A DNA stretch of 64,000 bases, taken from Martinezella tropici. Its GTDB lineage: Bacteria; Pseudomonadota; Alphaproteobacteria; Rhizobiales; Rhizobiaceae. The DNA is taken from assembly GCF_003287875.1 (NCBI RefSeq), contig NZ_QMKK01000061.1:186001-250000 (forward strand), given 5' to 3'. The notes below the pieces were generated by a model. That model was not told where the DNA came from, did not search any database, and worked only from the letters and a program-made list of their open reading frames with translations. Shown piece after piece: positions 44,101-52,635 of this stretch. Every line of letters starts with the position of its first letter. The first letter of the stretch is position 1. The position numbers and the translations under genes were made by a program.

Positions 44101-44191
44101 GCTGAATATCCTAGAAGAGCCGATCGAACGCGAGGGACCCGCCGATATCATGCCGTTCGAGATCCGGACGTGGCGGCTGCAGAGAAGCTGA
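41165..44191 (+). CDS. GH38 alpha-mannosidase
   Basis: A 1008-residue glycoside hydrolase family 38 enzyme that releases terminal alpha-mannose. Residues around 240-260 give GHAHIDLAWLWPYGETRRK, the metal-binding His/Asp motif. WLPDCFGFSGALPQILRLGG contributes to the active site, and the HDILPGSSIREVY segment carries the second metal His/Asp. The C-terminal beta-domain (HLENEHLSVVIGKDGSVSSF) completes the architecture. No signal peptide is seen, so it acts in the cytoplasm on imported glycans. The ATG at 41165 is preferred; an upstream in-frame start would add 33 unusual residues. It shares an operator-like site with the sugar ABC operon. Confidence 0.93.
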   Translation: MSLTIAQRLDRLKVRIAELAHWRDRQSRDIDGWTFDGEPIAHRQDWPHRKGTVHFAAAAKAPHDWPLEQTRLQLDLGGESLLTLRYPDGRTETFGLDPYHQEFPIKDRDFSIAAESVARFPFGEPNRAPGLNKARLIWLDEPVHRLHLLLQQIGEAVDALDGHDVVPHLIDAAERALRSLDWPSDTAAYIARTSDAEMQQKIWELPELQDNPAGLSEAESASASAAHDRLLERLKELQKRFPQNGELLLTGHAHIDLAWLWPYGETRRKMRRTFNTALSLMERSDDFRFNQSTAHYYAQMEEDDPDLLERIKKNVAERKWETVGGMWVEPDTNMPTGESLARQVLYGQRYFEKHFGLRHTVCWLPDCFGFSGALPQILRLGGMNSFFTIKVNWSETNHIPSDLFWWRGLDGSKVLTHTFDNPMQGYNGFVQPDCFVPTWKNFRGKTEHDTSLLAVGYGDGGGGVTPEMVEREVQLRDFPAIPRARWGTVKDYYDKAHRTAAEKDLPVWDGEIYLELHRATLTTQSGVKRKHRQAERALITAETLASLAHMLGAAKPQSLEADWRTVLKNEFHDILPGSSIREVYVDAERELDGVIGNAKAEQGKALKALSAHLPTGGVTDALIVVNPSLSARPLTAALSDGTVLSSADLVAPLSVAVFDRKMLKPAGMLKADAHHLENEHLSVVIGKDGSVSSFVHKATGREAIEGSANQLWAYPADKPRNWDAWDVDADYAEKGIRLDQPESIALVEEGPHRAAVRVVNRYRNSTITQLYVLTANARRLDIETTIDWHDRRTLLRTLNPIAVRSRVATFECAFGIVERQTHTNTPWEQAMFEAAAHRFVDLSEPGFGVALLNNAKYGHSARGNVIGMSLVRSPIYPDPLADEGQQSFTYALMPHEGAWYEGGVLPEAIDLNQPLVTMEASGLSQGTLSPLGIEGIPVAFSGLKPAEEGEGLVLRLYEPAGRRGRLSLNLAPGWQASGPLNILEEPIEREGPADIMPFEIRTWRLQRS

Positions 44192-44274
44192 CGACGGAAA
44201 TCGGCCTCGCTGGACGAGCCGGCGAGAAAGCCGTTCCTCGTTTTACTTTTACGTAAGTGCCGTTAGAATTCTCG

Positions 44275-44290
44275 GCGAATAACTATTCGC
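44275..44290. promoter_or_regulatory. Perfect inverted repeat before the FAD dehydrogenase start
   Basis: GCGAATA-AC-TATTCGC ends one base before the GGGAGG ribosome site of the next gene. A regulator bound here, or a hairpin in the mRNA, could control translation. Confidence 0.45.
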
Positions 44291-44301
44291 TGGGAGGTCG
44301 A

Positions 44302-45942
44302 ATGGACAGTTACGCAGATGTCGTCATCGTTGGAGGAGGTTTGTCTGGTCTTGTTGCCGCCTCGGAGCTGATTGAACATGGGAAACGGGTGATCCTCATC
44401 GATCAGGAGCCGCGGGCAAGCCTCGGCGGCCAGGCCTTCTGGTCTCTCGGTGGGCTCTTCATGATCGATACGCCGGAGCAACGGCGTATGCGAGTTCGCG
44501 ACAGCATCGAACTTGCCCGCCAGGACTGGCTGGGCTCGGCCGCCTTCGACCGGGCTGAGGACTTCTGGCCGCGTGCGTGGGCGGACGCTTATCTCGATTT
44601 CGCCGCCGGCGAGATGCGGAGCTGGCTGCACGAACTCGGCATGCGCTGGTTCCCCGTCGTCGGCTGGGCCGAACGCGGCGGAAGCCTTGCTCACGGCCAC
44701 GGCAATTCCGTGCCGCGCTTTCACGTCACCTGGGGCACGGGTCCGGGCGTGATCGAGCCGTTCGTGAAGCGGGTGCTGGCGGCCGAGAAGGAGGGAAAGA
44801 TCGAGCTGATGTTCCGCCGGCGAGTGACGCGGCTGATCGGCGACGGCAGCGGCATTACCGGCGTGGAAGGCGAGATCCTGGCAGAGGACAATATCCGGCG
44901 CGGCCAGCGATCGAACCGCGATGTCGTCGGGGATTTTCGCATTCACGCAGCCGTGATCGTGGCGAGCGGCGGCATCGGCGGCAATCCGGAATTGGTTCGT
45001 CGCGCATGGCCTGCCGAGCGCCTCGGCACACCGCCAGACCGGATGCTGAGCGGGGTGCCTCACCATGTCGATGGCCTGATGATCGGCCATGCCGAAGCGG
45101 CGGGCGCACGGCTCATCAACGGCGACAGGATGTGGCACTATACCGAGGGGATTCGCAACTGGGACCCAATCTGGCCGAACCATGGCATTCGCATCCTGCC
45201 CGGACCATCCTCTCTCTGGTTCGACGCCACCGGCAATCGTATGCCCGCTCCCTGTCTGCCTGGTTTCGACAGCCTCGCGACGCTACAGCATATCTGCAAG
45301 CTCGGGCATGGTTACAGCTGGTTCGTAACCACACAAAAGATCATCAAGAAAGAGTTCGCGCTCTCGGGGTCCGAACAAAATCCCGATCTCACGGGCCGCG
45401 ACATCGGCCTCCTCCTGCGCAGCCGGCTCGGCCGCTCGGCGCCGCCGCCGGTGGAGGCTTTCAAGGAGAAGGGCGAGGATTTCATCGTCGCGCAAACGGT
45501 GGAAGAGCTCGTCGCCGGCATGAACCGCATCGGGGATCATCCGATCGACCTTGTCCACGTGCGCAGCCAGATCGAGGCCCGTGACCGCGAGCTGGACAAT
45601 CCCTTTGCCAAGGACGCCCAGATCGTCGCATTGAGACAGGCGCGTGGCTATCTCGGTGATCGGTTCATGCGCACCGCACCGCCACACCGGATCCTGGATC
45701 CCAAGGCGGGTCCCCTGATCGCCGTGCGTCTCCACATTCTCACCCGTAAATCTCTGGGCGGGCTCGAAACCGATCTGAACAGCCAGGCGCTCGGGCATGA
45801 CGGCGCGCGCATACCGGGACTGTACGCCTGCGGTGAGGCGGCAGGTTTCGGCGGCGGCGGATATCATGGCTACAATGCGCTGGAGGGCACGTTCCTGGGA
45901 GGCTGCATCTTTTCCGGACGCAATGCCGGGCGGGCGGCATGA
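44302..45942 (+). CDS. FAD-binding dehydrogenase (KsdD/fumarate-reductase-like)
   Basis: A 546-residue flavoprotein related to 3-ketosteroid-1-dehydrogenase and fumarate reductase flavoproteins. The FAD Rossmann motif is DVVIVGGGLSGLVAASELIE, followed by IDQEPRASLGGQAFWSLGG. The C-terminus has ALGHDGARIPGLYACGEAAGFGGGG, a second FAD contact. GGGAGG precedes the ATG at 44302. It lies 110 bases after the mannosidase gene. Its substrate is unknown, and such proteins are common in accessory catabolic loci. Confidence 0.85.
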   Translation: MDSYADVVIVGGGLSGLVAASELIEHGKRVILIDQEPRASLGGQAFWSLGGLFMIDTPEQRRMRVRDSIELARQDWLGSAAFDRAEDFWPRAWADAYLDFAAGEMRSWLHELGMRWFPVVGWAERGGSLAHGHGNSVPRFHVTWGTGPGVIEPFVKRVLAAEKEGKIELMFRRRVTRLIGDGSGITGVEGEILAEDNIRRGQRSNRDVVGDFRIHAAVIVASGGIGGNPELVRRAWPAERLGTPPDRMLSGVPHHVDGLMIGHAEAAGARLINGDRMWHYTEGIRNWDPIWPNHGIRILPGPSSLWFDATGNRMPAPCLPGFDSLATLQHICKLGHGYSWFVTTQKIIKKEFALSGSEQNPDLTGRDIGLLLRSRLGRSAPPPVEAFKEKGEDFIVAQTVEELVAGMNRIGDHPIDLVHVRSQIEARDRELDNPFAKDAQIVALRQARGYLGDRFMRTAPPHRILDPKAGPLIAVRLHILTRKSLGGLETDLNSQALGHDGARIPGLYACGEAAGFGGGGYHGYNALEGTFLGGCIFSGRNAGRAA

Positions 45943-46189
45943 GCCGCGCGTTCGCGGCCGGTGTTTCCAGTAAAGACTGATCCAGCTCCATATCATCGAT
46001 ATGGCCGCGGGCTGCAGTCCTCGTCACTGGCATTCATTCCCATGGGGGTGTCCGACGACACTGCGAGGGCATGCAGTCTCGTCGGACGCTGTAGTGATCG
46101 GTTCGGGGGTGGCGTCCGAACCGACAGCAGAAACAATAGCGGCCACGACGATTTAGTGAACCTACCCGAATGGACGGCTGGCCTGCGTG

Positions 46190-47053
46190 TCAGCGAGACA
46201 GGTCTGCACCAGGCGGTCTCCCGAACAGTTTCCGATATTCCCGATTGAACTGCGACTGATTTTCGTAGCCGACCGCAAAGGCGACGGATCCGATCTTCTC
46301 GACGCCCAACTGCAGCCGCCGTCGCGCTTCATGCAATCGCAACCGTGCCCGGAATTGCAAGGGACTCATCGCAGTAGCGGCCTTGAAGGCGCGGTAATAG
46401 GAGGTCTGGCTCATGCCGGCGATATCTGCCAAGGTCGCGACATCGACAGGCTGATCGAAGTTGGCTTTAAGCCAGGCGGTCGTGCGGGCAATGCGCGACA
46501 GGCGGGAATTTCCCATTCCGCTTTCGATGACCATGTCGCCGAGGCTGCCCTGGATGAGCCTGTAGAAAAGCTCGCGTTGCGCAAGCGGTGCCAGTGTTTC
46601 GATGTCCATGGGCCGATCCAGCAGCCGCACCAACCGCTCGAGAGGCTCCAGAATGTCGGCGGTGAGGCCGGCAATGGCGGCGCCCTTCGTCTTTGCCGCC
46701 GATCTCGGTTCCCTTTTATCTGCCACCAGCTCGGCAATGATTGCCGCATTGAGATCAAGCGTTATCGCATAGTGCGGGTGGCCAGGGCTTGCCTCGGCAA
46801 CACGTGCCGTCACCGGAAGATCGAGGACGACGACGAGATAGTCGCGCGGCCCGATTTCAATGTGTTGCCGATCCAGAATGAGCTCCTTTCGACCCTGTAG
46901 GACGACGCAAAGGCGCGGATCATAAAGGCTGCGAACCGGCTCGGTCGGTGCTTCGTTGCGAAAGAGCGTCAAACCGGGAACCGGTGTTTTTTGCTTGGGC
47001 GCGGTGCAATGAAAGCGCATCAGCTCGATCAAGCTTCGTCGTGTGGCTTCCAT
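46190..47053 (-). CDS. AraC-family transcriptional regulator
   Basis: A 287-residue regulator with an AraC-type N-terminal domain (GLTLFRNEAPTEPVRSLYDP; VVLQGRKELIL) and two C-terminal helix-turn-helices: PVDVATLADIAGMSQTSYYRAFK and VEKIGSVAFAVGYENQSQFNREYRKLFG. It diverges from an SDR gene 158 bases away, a common arrangement in which the regulator activates the oxidoreductase. Confidence 0.93.
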   Translation of the reverse strand: MEATRRSLIELMRFHCTAPKQKTPVPGLTLFRNEAPTEPVRSLYDPRLCVVLQGRKELILDRQHIEIGPRDYLVVVLDLPVTARVAEASPGHPHYAITLDLNAAIIAELVADKREPRSAAKTKGAAIAGLTADILEPLERLVRLLDRPMDIETLAPLAQRELFYRLIQGSLGDMVIESGMGNSRLSRIARTTAWLKANFDQPVDVATLADIAGMSQTSYYRAFKAATAMSPLQFRARLRLHEARRRLQLGVEKIGSVAFAVGYENQSQFNREYRKLFGRPPGADLSR

Positions 47054-47211
47054 CGCTTTCCCCTCTTCTCCCCATTGTCGAGATCAAGATAGGCCAGGAT
47101 GGTAGGATTGTGCAAAACTTCGAAAGGATCGGCCTAAGCCTCCGCCATTGCCGAGCGTATGTCTTCCGCAAGCGGGATCATCATGATCGCAGCATTTGGA
47201 AGGATAATGGA

Positions 47212-48057
47212 ATGAGAGATCACCGATCGATATGGCTCATCACGGGAGCCTCATCAGGACTTGGACGCGCGATTGCTCAAGCGGTGCTGGAGGCGGGCGA
47301 TATCGCGATTGCTACCGCACGCGACCCGGCGACGATCCGCGAACTCGTTGAAAGATTTCCGGATCAGGTCGTCGCCGCGCGGCTTGACGTAACCGATCGC
47401 ACAACCATCGCACAGGTGGTCGGTGAGGCCGAGCGGCGTTTCGGCCGGATCGACATGCTCGTCAATGCGGCGGGCTATGGCTACCTCGCGGCGATCGAGG
47501 AGGGAGAAGATAGTGGCATACGCGCCCAATTCGAAACCAACGTCTTCGGTGTGCTTGATGTCACCAAGGCGGTGCTTCCGGGCATGCGCGCAAGGCGGCG
47601 CGGCTGCATCGTCAATCTTTCCTCTCTTGGAGGATTGGTCGCATTCGCCGCAACTGGATATTATCACGCGACGAAATTTGCCATCGAAGCGCTTTCGGAA
47701 TCGCTGTCTCATGAAGTCGGGCCGCTCGGCATCAAGGTTCTGATCGTGGAACCCGGGGCCTTTCGTACCGATTGGGCCGGGCGTTCGATGATCGAGTCCC
47801 CCGTTATCATCGATGACTATGCCGAGACGGCGGGGAAGAGGCGGGCCGCGACGCGCGCGGTCTCCGGCTCGCAGCCGGGAGATCCGAAGAAGGCAGCACA
47901 AGCGATCCTGAACGCGGTCAAAGCCGAGCAAACGCCGCTTCGGCTTCTCCTTGGCGCATCCGCGCTGAAGGTCGCCAAGGCACGGATGGAGACACTGAAG
48001 GCTGAATTCGAAGCCTTGGCCGAGGTGACGACAAGCGTTGATTTCGAAAGCCGATAG
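47212..48057 (+). CDS. Short-chain dehydrogenase/reductase
   Basis: A 281-residue classical SDR. TGASSGLGRAIAQAV is the cofactor motif, MLVNAAGYG the NAG-type motif, IVNLSSLGG gives the catalytic Ser and YYHATKFA the Tyr-x-x-x-Lys pair. VEPGAFRTDWAG is the usual PG motif. The ATG at 47212 is preceded by an AAGGA site; the longer upstream frame lies over the AraC gene and is rejected. Substrate unknown. It is not linked to the polyketide locus 30 kb away. Confidence 0.92.
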   Translation: MRDHRSIWLITGASSGLGRAIAQAVLEAGDIAIATARDPATIRELVERFPDQVVAARLDVTDRTTIAQVVGEAERRFGRIDMLVNAAGYGYLAAIEEGEDSGIRAQFETNVFGVLDVTKAVLPGMRARRRGCIVNLSSLGGLVAFAATGYYHATKFAIEALSESLSHEVGPLGIKVLIVEPGAFRTDWAGRSMIESPVIIDDYAETAGKRRAATRAVSGSQPGDPKKAAQAILNAVKAEQTPLRLLLGASALKVAKARMETLKAEFEALAEVTTSVDFESR

Positions 48058-48192
48058 TTTGCGCAACCGCGCATTTCCGGCGGTGCGAGAGTGCCCCGCT
48101 GGAAACGGCGTGGGTGATATCCTCCTATAATTGACCACTGCGCGCTTTGCGTGGCTTGCCGCTCGGCCCCACGTCGGAAAAGAACATCTATG

Positions 48193-48208
48193 ATTGTAAT
48201 GAAACAAT
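48193..48208 (+). promoter_or_regulatory. Inverted repeat in the eut promoter region
   Basis: ATTGT-AATGAA-ACAAT lies 119 bases upstream of eutB, next to a TTGACA-like -35 box at about 48216. It is a candidate EnuR or DoeX operator. Confidence 0.35.
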
Positions 48209-48327
48209 ATACAGATTGACATGATCCATTACCTCTTTCACGCTGATGTCATGAACATCCAGCGCGAGAGAGGAATGAAAATCGTCATGGTATCGCTCAC
48301 GTCGACAGCGAAGCATCGGAGCGCGCC

Positions 48328-49314
48328 ATGACGACGATGGTCATGCTGCAGAATATCGAGGCAGCACAGCCGCGCATTGCCGGATATGTGCAGCGCACGC
48401 CGCTACGGCCGTCGCATGCATTGTCTCAGCGCATGGGCGTCGCCGTTCATCTCAAACTGGAAAACCATCAGGAGACCGGCAGTTTCAAACTTCGCGGCGC
48501 CACCAATGCACTTCAATGCCTGAGCGATGAAGCGCGCTCGTGCGGCTTGGTGACGGCGTCGACCGGCAATCACGGCCGGGCTGTCGCCCACGCCGCTAGG
48601 GCAATGGGTGCACGCGCGACCATCTGCCTGTCGGCACTTGTTCCTGCCAACAAGGTCGAGGCCATCCGAAGCCTCGGGGCAGACATCCGCATTGTCGGGC
48701 ATTCGCAGGATGACGCCATGCGGGAGGTCGAACGTCTGGTCCGTGAAGAGGGCATGTGTTTCGTGCCTCCCTTCGATGACGCCGCCGTCATTGCCGGCCA
48801 GGGCACGCTCGGGCTTGAGATCGCCGACGATCTGCCTGAGACCACACTTGTTCTCGTGCCGCTCTCGGGAGGCGGGCTGGCCTCCGGTGTCGCCGCCGCG
48901 ATCAAAGGCCGCCTGCCGGCCGCCAAAGTGATCGGCGTTTCGATGGAACGGGGTGCGGCGATGGCGGCGAGCCTTGCGGCAGGAAGGCCGATCGATGTTC
49001 AGGAGGTCGAGACCCTGGCGGATTCGCTCGGAGGCGGCATAGGGCTCGACAATCACCTGACATTCCCCATGTGCCGTTCGCTTCTCGATGATGTGATCCT
49101 GCTCAACGAAGACGAGATTGCCGCGGGCATCCGCCATGCAGCCAGGATCGAGGGCGAGACCGTCGAAGGGGCCGGTGCCGTGGGCATTGCCGCACTGCTT
49201 GCCGGCAAGATCAAACCCGAGGGGCTGACCGTGATTGTTGTTTCCGGGGCCAATATCGATCCGGCGGTCCATCGGGCAATCGTCGATAATATCAAGGCGG
49301 AGGTGGCGCCATGA
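48328..49314 (+). CDS. eutB: Hydroxyectoine utilisation dehydratase EutB
   Basis: A 328-residue threonine/serine dehydratase-like PLP enzyme. ENHQETGSFKLRGATNAL contains the Schiff-base lysine, and LVPLSGGGLASGVAAAI is the glycine-rich phosphate loop. In this gene context it is EutB, which acts on a hydroxylated diaminobutyrate intermediate of hydroxyectoine breakdown. It overlaps eutC by 4 bp. It heads the eut-ehu operon; eutA, which accompanies it in S. meliloti, is not here. Confidence 0.9.
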   Translation: MTTMVMLQNIEAAQPRIAGYVQRTPLRPSHALSQRMGVAVHLKLENHQETGSFKLRGATNALQCLSDEARSCGLVTASTGNHGRAVAHAARAMGARATICLSALVPANKVEAIRSLGADIRIVGHSQDDAMREVERLVREEGMCFVPPFDDAAVIAGQGTLGLEIADDLPETTLVLVPLSGGGLASGVAAAIKGRLPAAKVIGVSMERGAAMAASLAAGRPIDVQEVETLADSLGGGIGLDNHLTFPMCRSLLDDVILLNEDEIAAGIRHAARIEGETVEGAGAVGIAALLAGKIKPEGLTVIVVSGANIDPAVHRAIVDNIKAEVAP

Positions 49315-50327
49315 CGCGTGTGCTGATCCTGACGGAAACCGACCTTCGCAAGATCGTTGAGCTCGATGGCGACGCCGTCGATAGCGTCGAGCGGGCCTTT
49401 GCGGCCCTGGCGACAAAGGCCGTCGAAATGCCGCCGATCATGCGGCTCGATATAGCAGCCCATCGCGGCGAGGTTGACGTGAAGACGGCCTACGTTCCCG
49501 ATCTCGACAGTTTCGCGATCAAGGTTAGCCCCGGCTTTTTCAACAATCCCTCGCTCGGCTTGCCGAGCACCAACGGGCTGATGATGCTGTTATCAGCGCG
49601 CACCGGACTGGTCGAGGCGCTCCTGCTCGACAATGGCTATCTGACGGATGTTCGAACCGCCGCGGCAGGGGCCGTGGCCGCGCGACATCTTGCTCGTCCT
49701 GATGCACGGATTGCCGCAATTCTCGGAGCCGGCATGCAGGCCCGCCTGCAATTGCGCGCGCTCACGCTGGTTCGGCCGATCGAAGCTGCTCGGATTTGGG
49801 CGCGCGATCTGGCAAAGGCGGAAAAACTCGCGACAGAACTGACGGCGGAACTCGGCTTTCCCATCGTGGCGGAGGCGGATGCCAAGCAGGCCTGCCGCGA
49901 CGCCGATATTATCGTCACCACCACGCCGGCGGACAAGCCGATCCTCGATGCCACCTGGCTGCAGCCGGGCCAGCACGTGACTGCCATGGGTTCCGACGCC
50001 GAACACAAGAACGAGATCGACCCGGCCGCCATCCTGAAGGCCGCGCCTTATGTTGCCGACAGCCTGAAACAGACGCGGCGGCTGGGCGAGCTTCATCATG
50101 CCATTGCCGAGGGACTTGTGAGCGAGGCCGCCGACTTTCCCGAACTCGGCGCCATTGTCGCCGGCCAGGTGCCGGGCCGCCGTTCGCTCGAGGCGATCAC
50201 GTTTTGCGACCTGACCGGGACCGGTGTGCAGGATACCGCCATTGCCACGCTTGCCCATCGCCGCGCCGTCTCGGCCGGTGCGGGCCAAGCGATCGAAACG
50301 ACAAAAGCATCAGGAGACCCAGCGTGA
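49311..50327 (+). CDS. eutC: Ectoine utilisation protein EutC (cyclodeaminase-like)
   Basis: A 338-residue ornithine cyclodeaminase/mu-crystallin family protein with the NAD-binding motif IAAILGAGMQARLQLRAL and the family segments MPPIMRLDIAAHRGEVDVKTAYVP and PSTNGLMMLLSARTGLVEALLLDNGYLT. In the pathway it is thought to reduce an imino intermediate toward aspartate. ATGA and GTGA overlaps tie it to eutB and eutD. Confidence 0.9.
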   Translation: MTRVLILTETDLRKIVELDGDAVDSVERAFAALATKAVEMPPIMRLDIAAHRGEVDVKTAYVPDLDSFAIKVSPGFFNNPSLGLPSTNGLMMLLSARTGLVEALLLDNGYLTDVRTAAAGAVAARHLARPDARIAAILGAGMQARLQLRALTLVRPIEAARIWARDLAKAEKLATELTAELGFPIVAEADAKQACRDADIIVTTTPADKPILDATWLQPGQHVTAMGSDAEHKNEIDPAAILKAAPYVADSLKQTRRLGELHHAIAEGLVSEAADFPELGAIVAGQVPGRRSLEAITFCDLTGTGVQDTAIATLAHRRAVSAGAGQAIETTKASGDPA

Positions 50328-51502
50328 GCGAACCGACCCTCAATTTCACCCGCGCCGAATATGCCGAGCGGCTCGAGAAGACGCGCCGCGCCATGGAAAA
50401 AGCCGGTGTCGATCTCGTCATCGTCACGGATCCCTCCAACATGCACTGGCTGACCGGTTATGACGGCTGGTCCTTCTACGTACATCAATGTGTGCTGGTG
50501 CCTGATACCGGCGAGCCGATCTGGTATGGCCGCGGCCAGGATGCCAATGGCGCCAAGCGCACCGCCTATCTCGCCCATGACAATATCATCGGCTATCCCG
50601 ATCACTACGTGCAGTCCAATGAGCGCCATCCGATGGATCTGCTCTCGAAGATCATCGAGGAGCGCGGCTGGGGCAATGCCTCGATCGCGGTCGAGATGGA
50701 CAATTATTGGTTCACCGCCGCAGCCTATGCCTCGCTCGTCAAGCACTTACCGAATGCCCGTTTCAAGGATGCCCAGGGGCTCGTGAACTGGCAGCGTGCC
50801 GTCAAGAGCAAGACCGAGCTCGACTATATGCGCAAGGCCGGCCGCATCGTCGAGGCCATGCACCAGCGGATCGTCGAGAAAGTCGAGCCGGGCATTCGCA
50901 AATCCGATCTGGTCGCCGAAATCTATGATGCCGGCATTCGCGGCGTCGACGGCTTTGGCGGCGATTACGCTGCCATCGTTCCCTTGCTGCCGTCGGGCGC
51001 GGATGCCTCCGCTCCGCATCTGACCTGGGACGACAAGCCGATGAAGAGCGGCGAGGGCACCTTCTTCGAGATCGCCGGCTGCTATCGCCGCTATCATTGC
51101 CCGCTGTCGCGCACCGTCTTCCTCGGCAAGCCGACGCAGGCCTTTCTCGACGCGGAGAAGGCGACGCTTGAGGGCATGGAGGCCGGCCTTGCCGCCGCCA
51201 AGCCCGGCAATGCCTGCGAGGATATCGCCAACGCCTTCTTTGCGGTCCTGAAGAAATACGGGATCGTCAAGGACAACCGCACCGGCTATCCGATCGGCCT
51301 TTCCTATCCGCCGGATTGGGGCGAGCGGACCATGAGCCTGCGCCCCGGCGATCGCACCGAATTGCTACCGGGCATGACCTTCCATTTCATGACCGGCCTC
51401 TGGCTGGAAGACATGGGCATGGAGATCACCGAAAGCATCGTCATCACCGAGAGCGGCGTCGAGTGCCTGTCCAACGTTCCCCGACGACTTGTCGTGAAGT
51501 GA
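50324..51502 (+). CDS. eutD: Ectoine hydrolase EutD/DoeA (M24-like)
   Basis: A 392-residue enzyme of the creatinase/aminopeptidase P superfamily that opens the ectoine ring. The N-terminal creatinase-like domain (LVIVTDPSNMHWLTGYDGWSF) precedes the pita-bread domain (ELDYMRKAGRIVEAMHQRIV; SGEGTFFEIAGCYRRYHCPL; GMTFHFMTGLWLEDMGMEITES). The start is a GTG at 50324 inside the eutC stop, with AGGAG about 6 bases upstream; an open frame reaching further upstream lies within eutC and is not used. Confidence 0.92.
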   Translation: MSEPTLNFTRAEYAERLEKTRRAMEKAGVDLVIVTDPSNMHWLTGYDGWSFYVHQCVLVPDTGEPIWYGRGQDANGAKRTAYLAHDNIIGYPDHYVQSNERHPMDLLSKIIEERGWGNASIAVEMDNYWFTAAAYASLVKHLPNARFKDAQGLVNWQRAVKSKTELDYMRKAGRIVEAMHQRIVEKVEPGIRKSDLVAEIYDAGIRGVDGFGGDYAAIVPLLPSGADASAPHLTWDDKPMKSGEGTFFEIAGCYRRYHCPLSRTVFLGKPTQAFLDAEKATLEGMEAGLAAAKPGNACEDIANAFFAVLKKYGIVKDNRTGYPIGLSYPPDWGERTMSLRPGDRTELLPGMTFHFMTGLWLEDMGMEITESIVITESGVECLSNVPRRLVVK

Positions 51503-51511
51503 TCGCCTGAG

Positions 51512-52531
51512 ATGAACAGCATGAGCATATCCAAACGTTCATCGCCGATTACACCGTCAGTCGATTTCGACCAGGACGGCATTCAGCACGGGCATCTGCG
51601 CCTTCCCTGGTCGCGCGACGATTCCGCCTGGGGTTCGATCATGATCCCCATCTGCGTCATCAGGAACGGTGAGGGGCCGACGGCGCTTTTGACAGGCGCC
51701 AATCACGGCGATGAATATGAGGGCCCCGTCGCGCTCTTCGATCTCGCCCGTACGTTGAAGCCGGAGGAGGTCAGGGGCAGGGTCATCATCGTTCCGGCGA
51801 TGAATTACCCTGCTTTCCGGGCGGCCACCCGTACCTCGCCGATCGACAAGGGCAATCTCAATCGGAGTTTTCCGGGCCGGCCCGACGGCAGCGTAACTGA
51901 GAAGATCGCGGACTATTTTACCCGTTACCTGCTGCCGTTGGCCGACATCGTGCTCGATTTTCATTCGGGCGGCCGTACCCTCGATTTCCTGCCCTATGCC
52001 GCAGCGCATGCCTTGCCGGATAGGAGCCAGGAAAAGGCTTGCTTCGATGGGGTTGCTGCGTTTTCCGCACCCTATTCCATGCGGATGATCGAGATCGATG
52101 CCGTCGGCATGTATGACACCACGGCCGAGGAGATGGGCAAGGTCTTTGTGACGACCGAGCTTTCGGGCGGTGGAACCATATCGGCGCGCACGGCTTCCAT
52201 TGCCAAGCGCGGCGTTCTGAATGTCTTGAAGCACGTCGGAATCGTTGCAGGTGCCCCGGAGGTCGAAGCGACGCAATGGCTCGATATGCCGTCCTCCGAT
52301 TGCTTCGTCTTCGCCGAGGCTGAGGGGCTTTTCGAGCCGCTGAAGGATCTTGGCGACACGATTGTCCAGGGCGAGATCATCGCCCGCATCCATCCGATCG
52401 GCCGCACCGGGTCCGAGCCCTTTGACTATCGGGCGGCGCTGGACGGTGTTCTCGCCGCACGTCATTTCCCCGGCCTCATCAAGACCGGGGATTGCTTGGC
52501 CGTCGTCGCAACATTGACGGAGGCGCCTTGA
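51512..52531 (+). CDS. eutE: N-acetyl-diaminobutyrate deacetylase EutE/DoeB
   Basis: A 339-residue zinc amidohydrolase of the succinylglutamate desuccinylase/aspartoacylase family. GANHGDEYEGPVAL holds the metal-binding His and Glu, and LDFHSGGRTLDF the third ligand. It releases acetate from N-acetyl-2,4-diaminobutyrate to give diaminobutyrate. It follows eutD by 9 bases. A GC-rich hairpin separates it from ehuB. Confidence 0.93.
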   Translation: MNSMSISKRSSPITPSVDFDQDGIQHGHLRLPWSRDDSAWGSIMIPICVIRNGEGPTALLTGANHGDEYEGPVALFDLARTLKPEEVRGRVIIVPAMNYPAFRAATRTSPIDKGNLNRSFPGRPDGSVTEKIADYFTRYLLPLADIVLDFHSGGRTLDFLPYAAAHALPDRSQEKACFDGVAAFSAPYSMRMIEIDAVGMYDTTAEEMGKVFVTTELSGGGTISARTASIAKRGVLNVLKHVGIVAGAPEVEATQWLDMPSSDCFVFAEAEGLFEPLKDLGDTIVQGEIIARIHPIGRTGSEPFDYRAALDGVLAARHFPGLIKTGDCLAVVATLTEAP

Positions 52532-52534
52532 ATT

Positions 52535-52560
52535 CCCGCGCCGCGATGGCGCGGCGCGGG
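52535..52560 (+). promoter_or_regulatory. Strong intercistronic hairpin between eutE and ehuB
   Basis: CCCGCGCCGC - GATGGC - GCGGCGCGGG, a perfect 10-bp GC stem. No T-run follows, so it is less likely a terminator than an mRNA-stabilising or processing structure that sets the level of the binding-protein message. Confidence 0.65.
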
Positions 52561-52635
52561 TCACCACCCCGTTATCGGCAAAGATCCGGAAAACCGGACA
52601 GCCGATGACGAATTTCAACCACAGAGGAGTGAACC

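Noticed and set aside
47212..48057. The SDR gene as a ketoreductase for the polyketide line
   Set aside because: It lies 30 kb away and is paired with a divergent AraC regulator; the aminotransferase domain already accounts for the beta-keto group.
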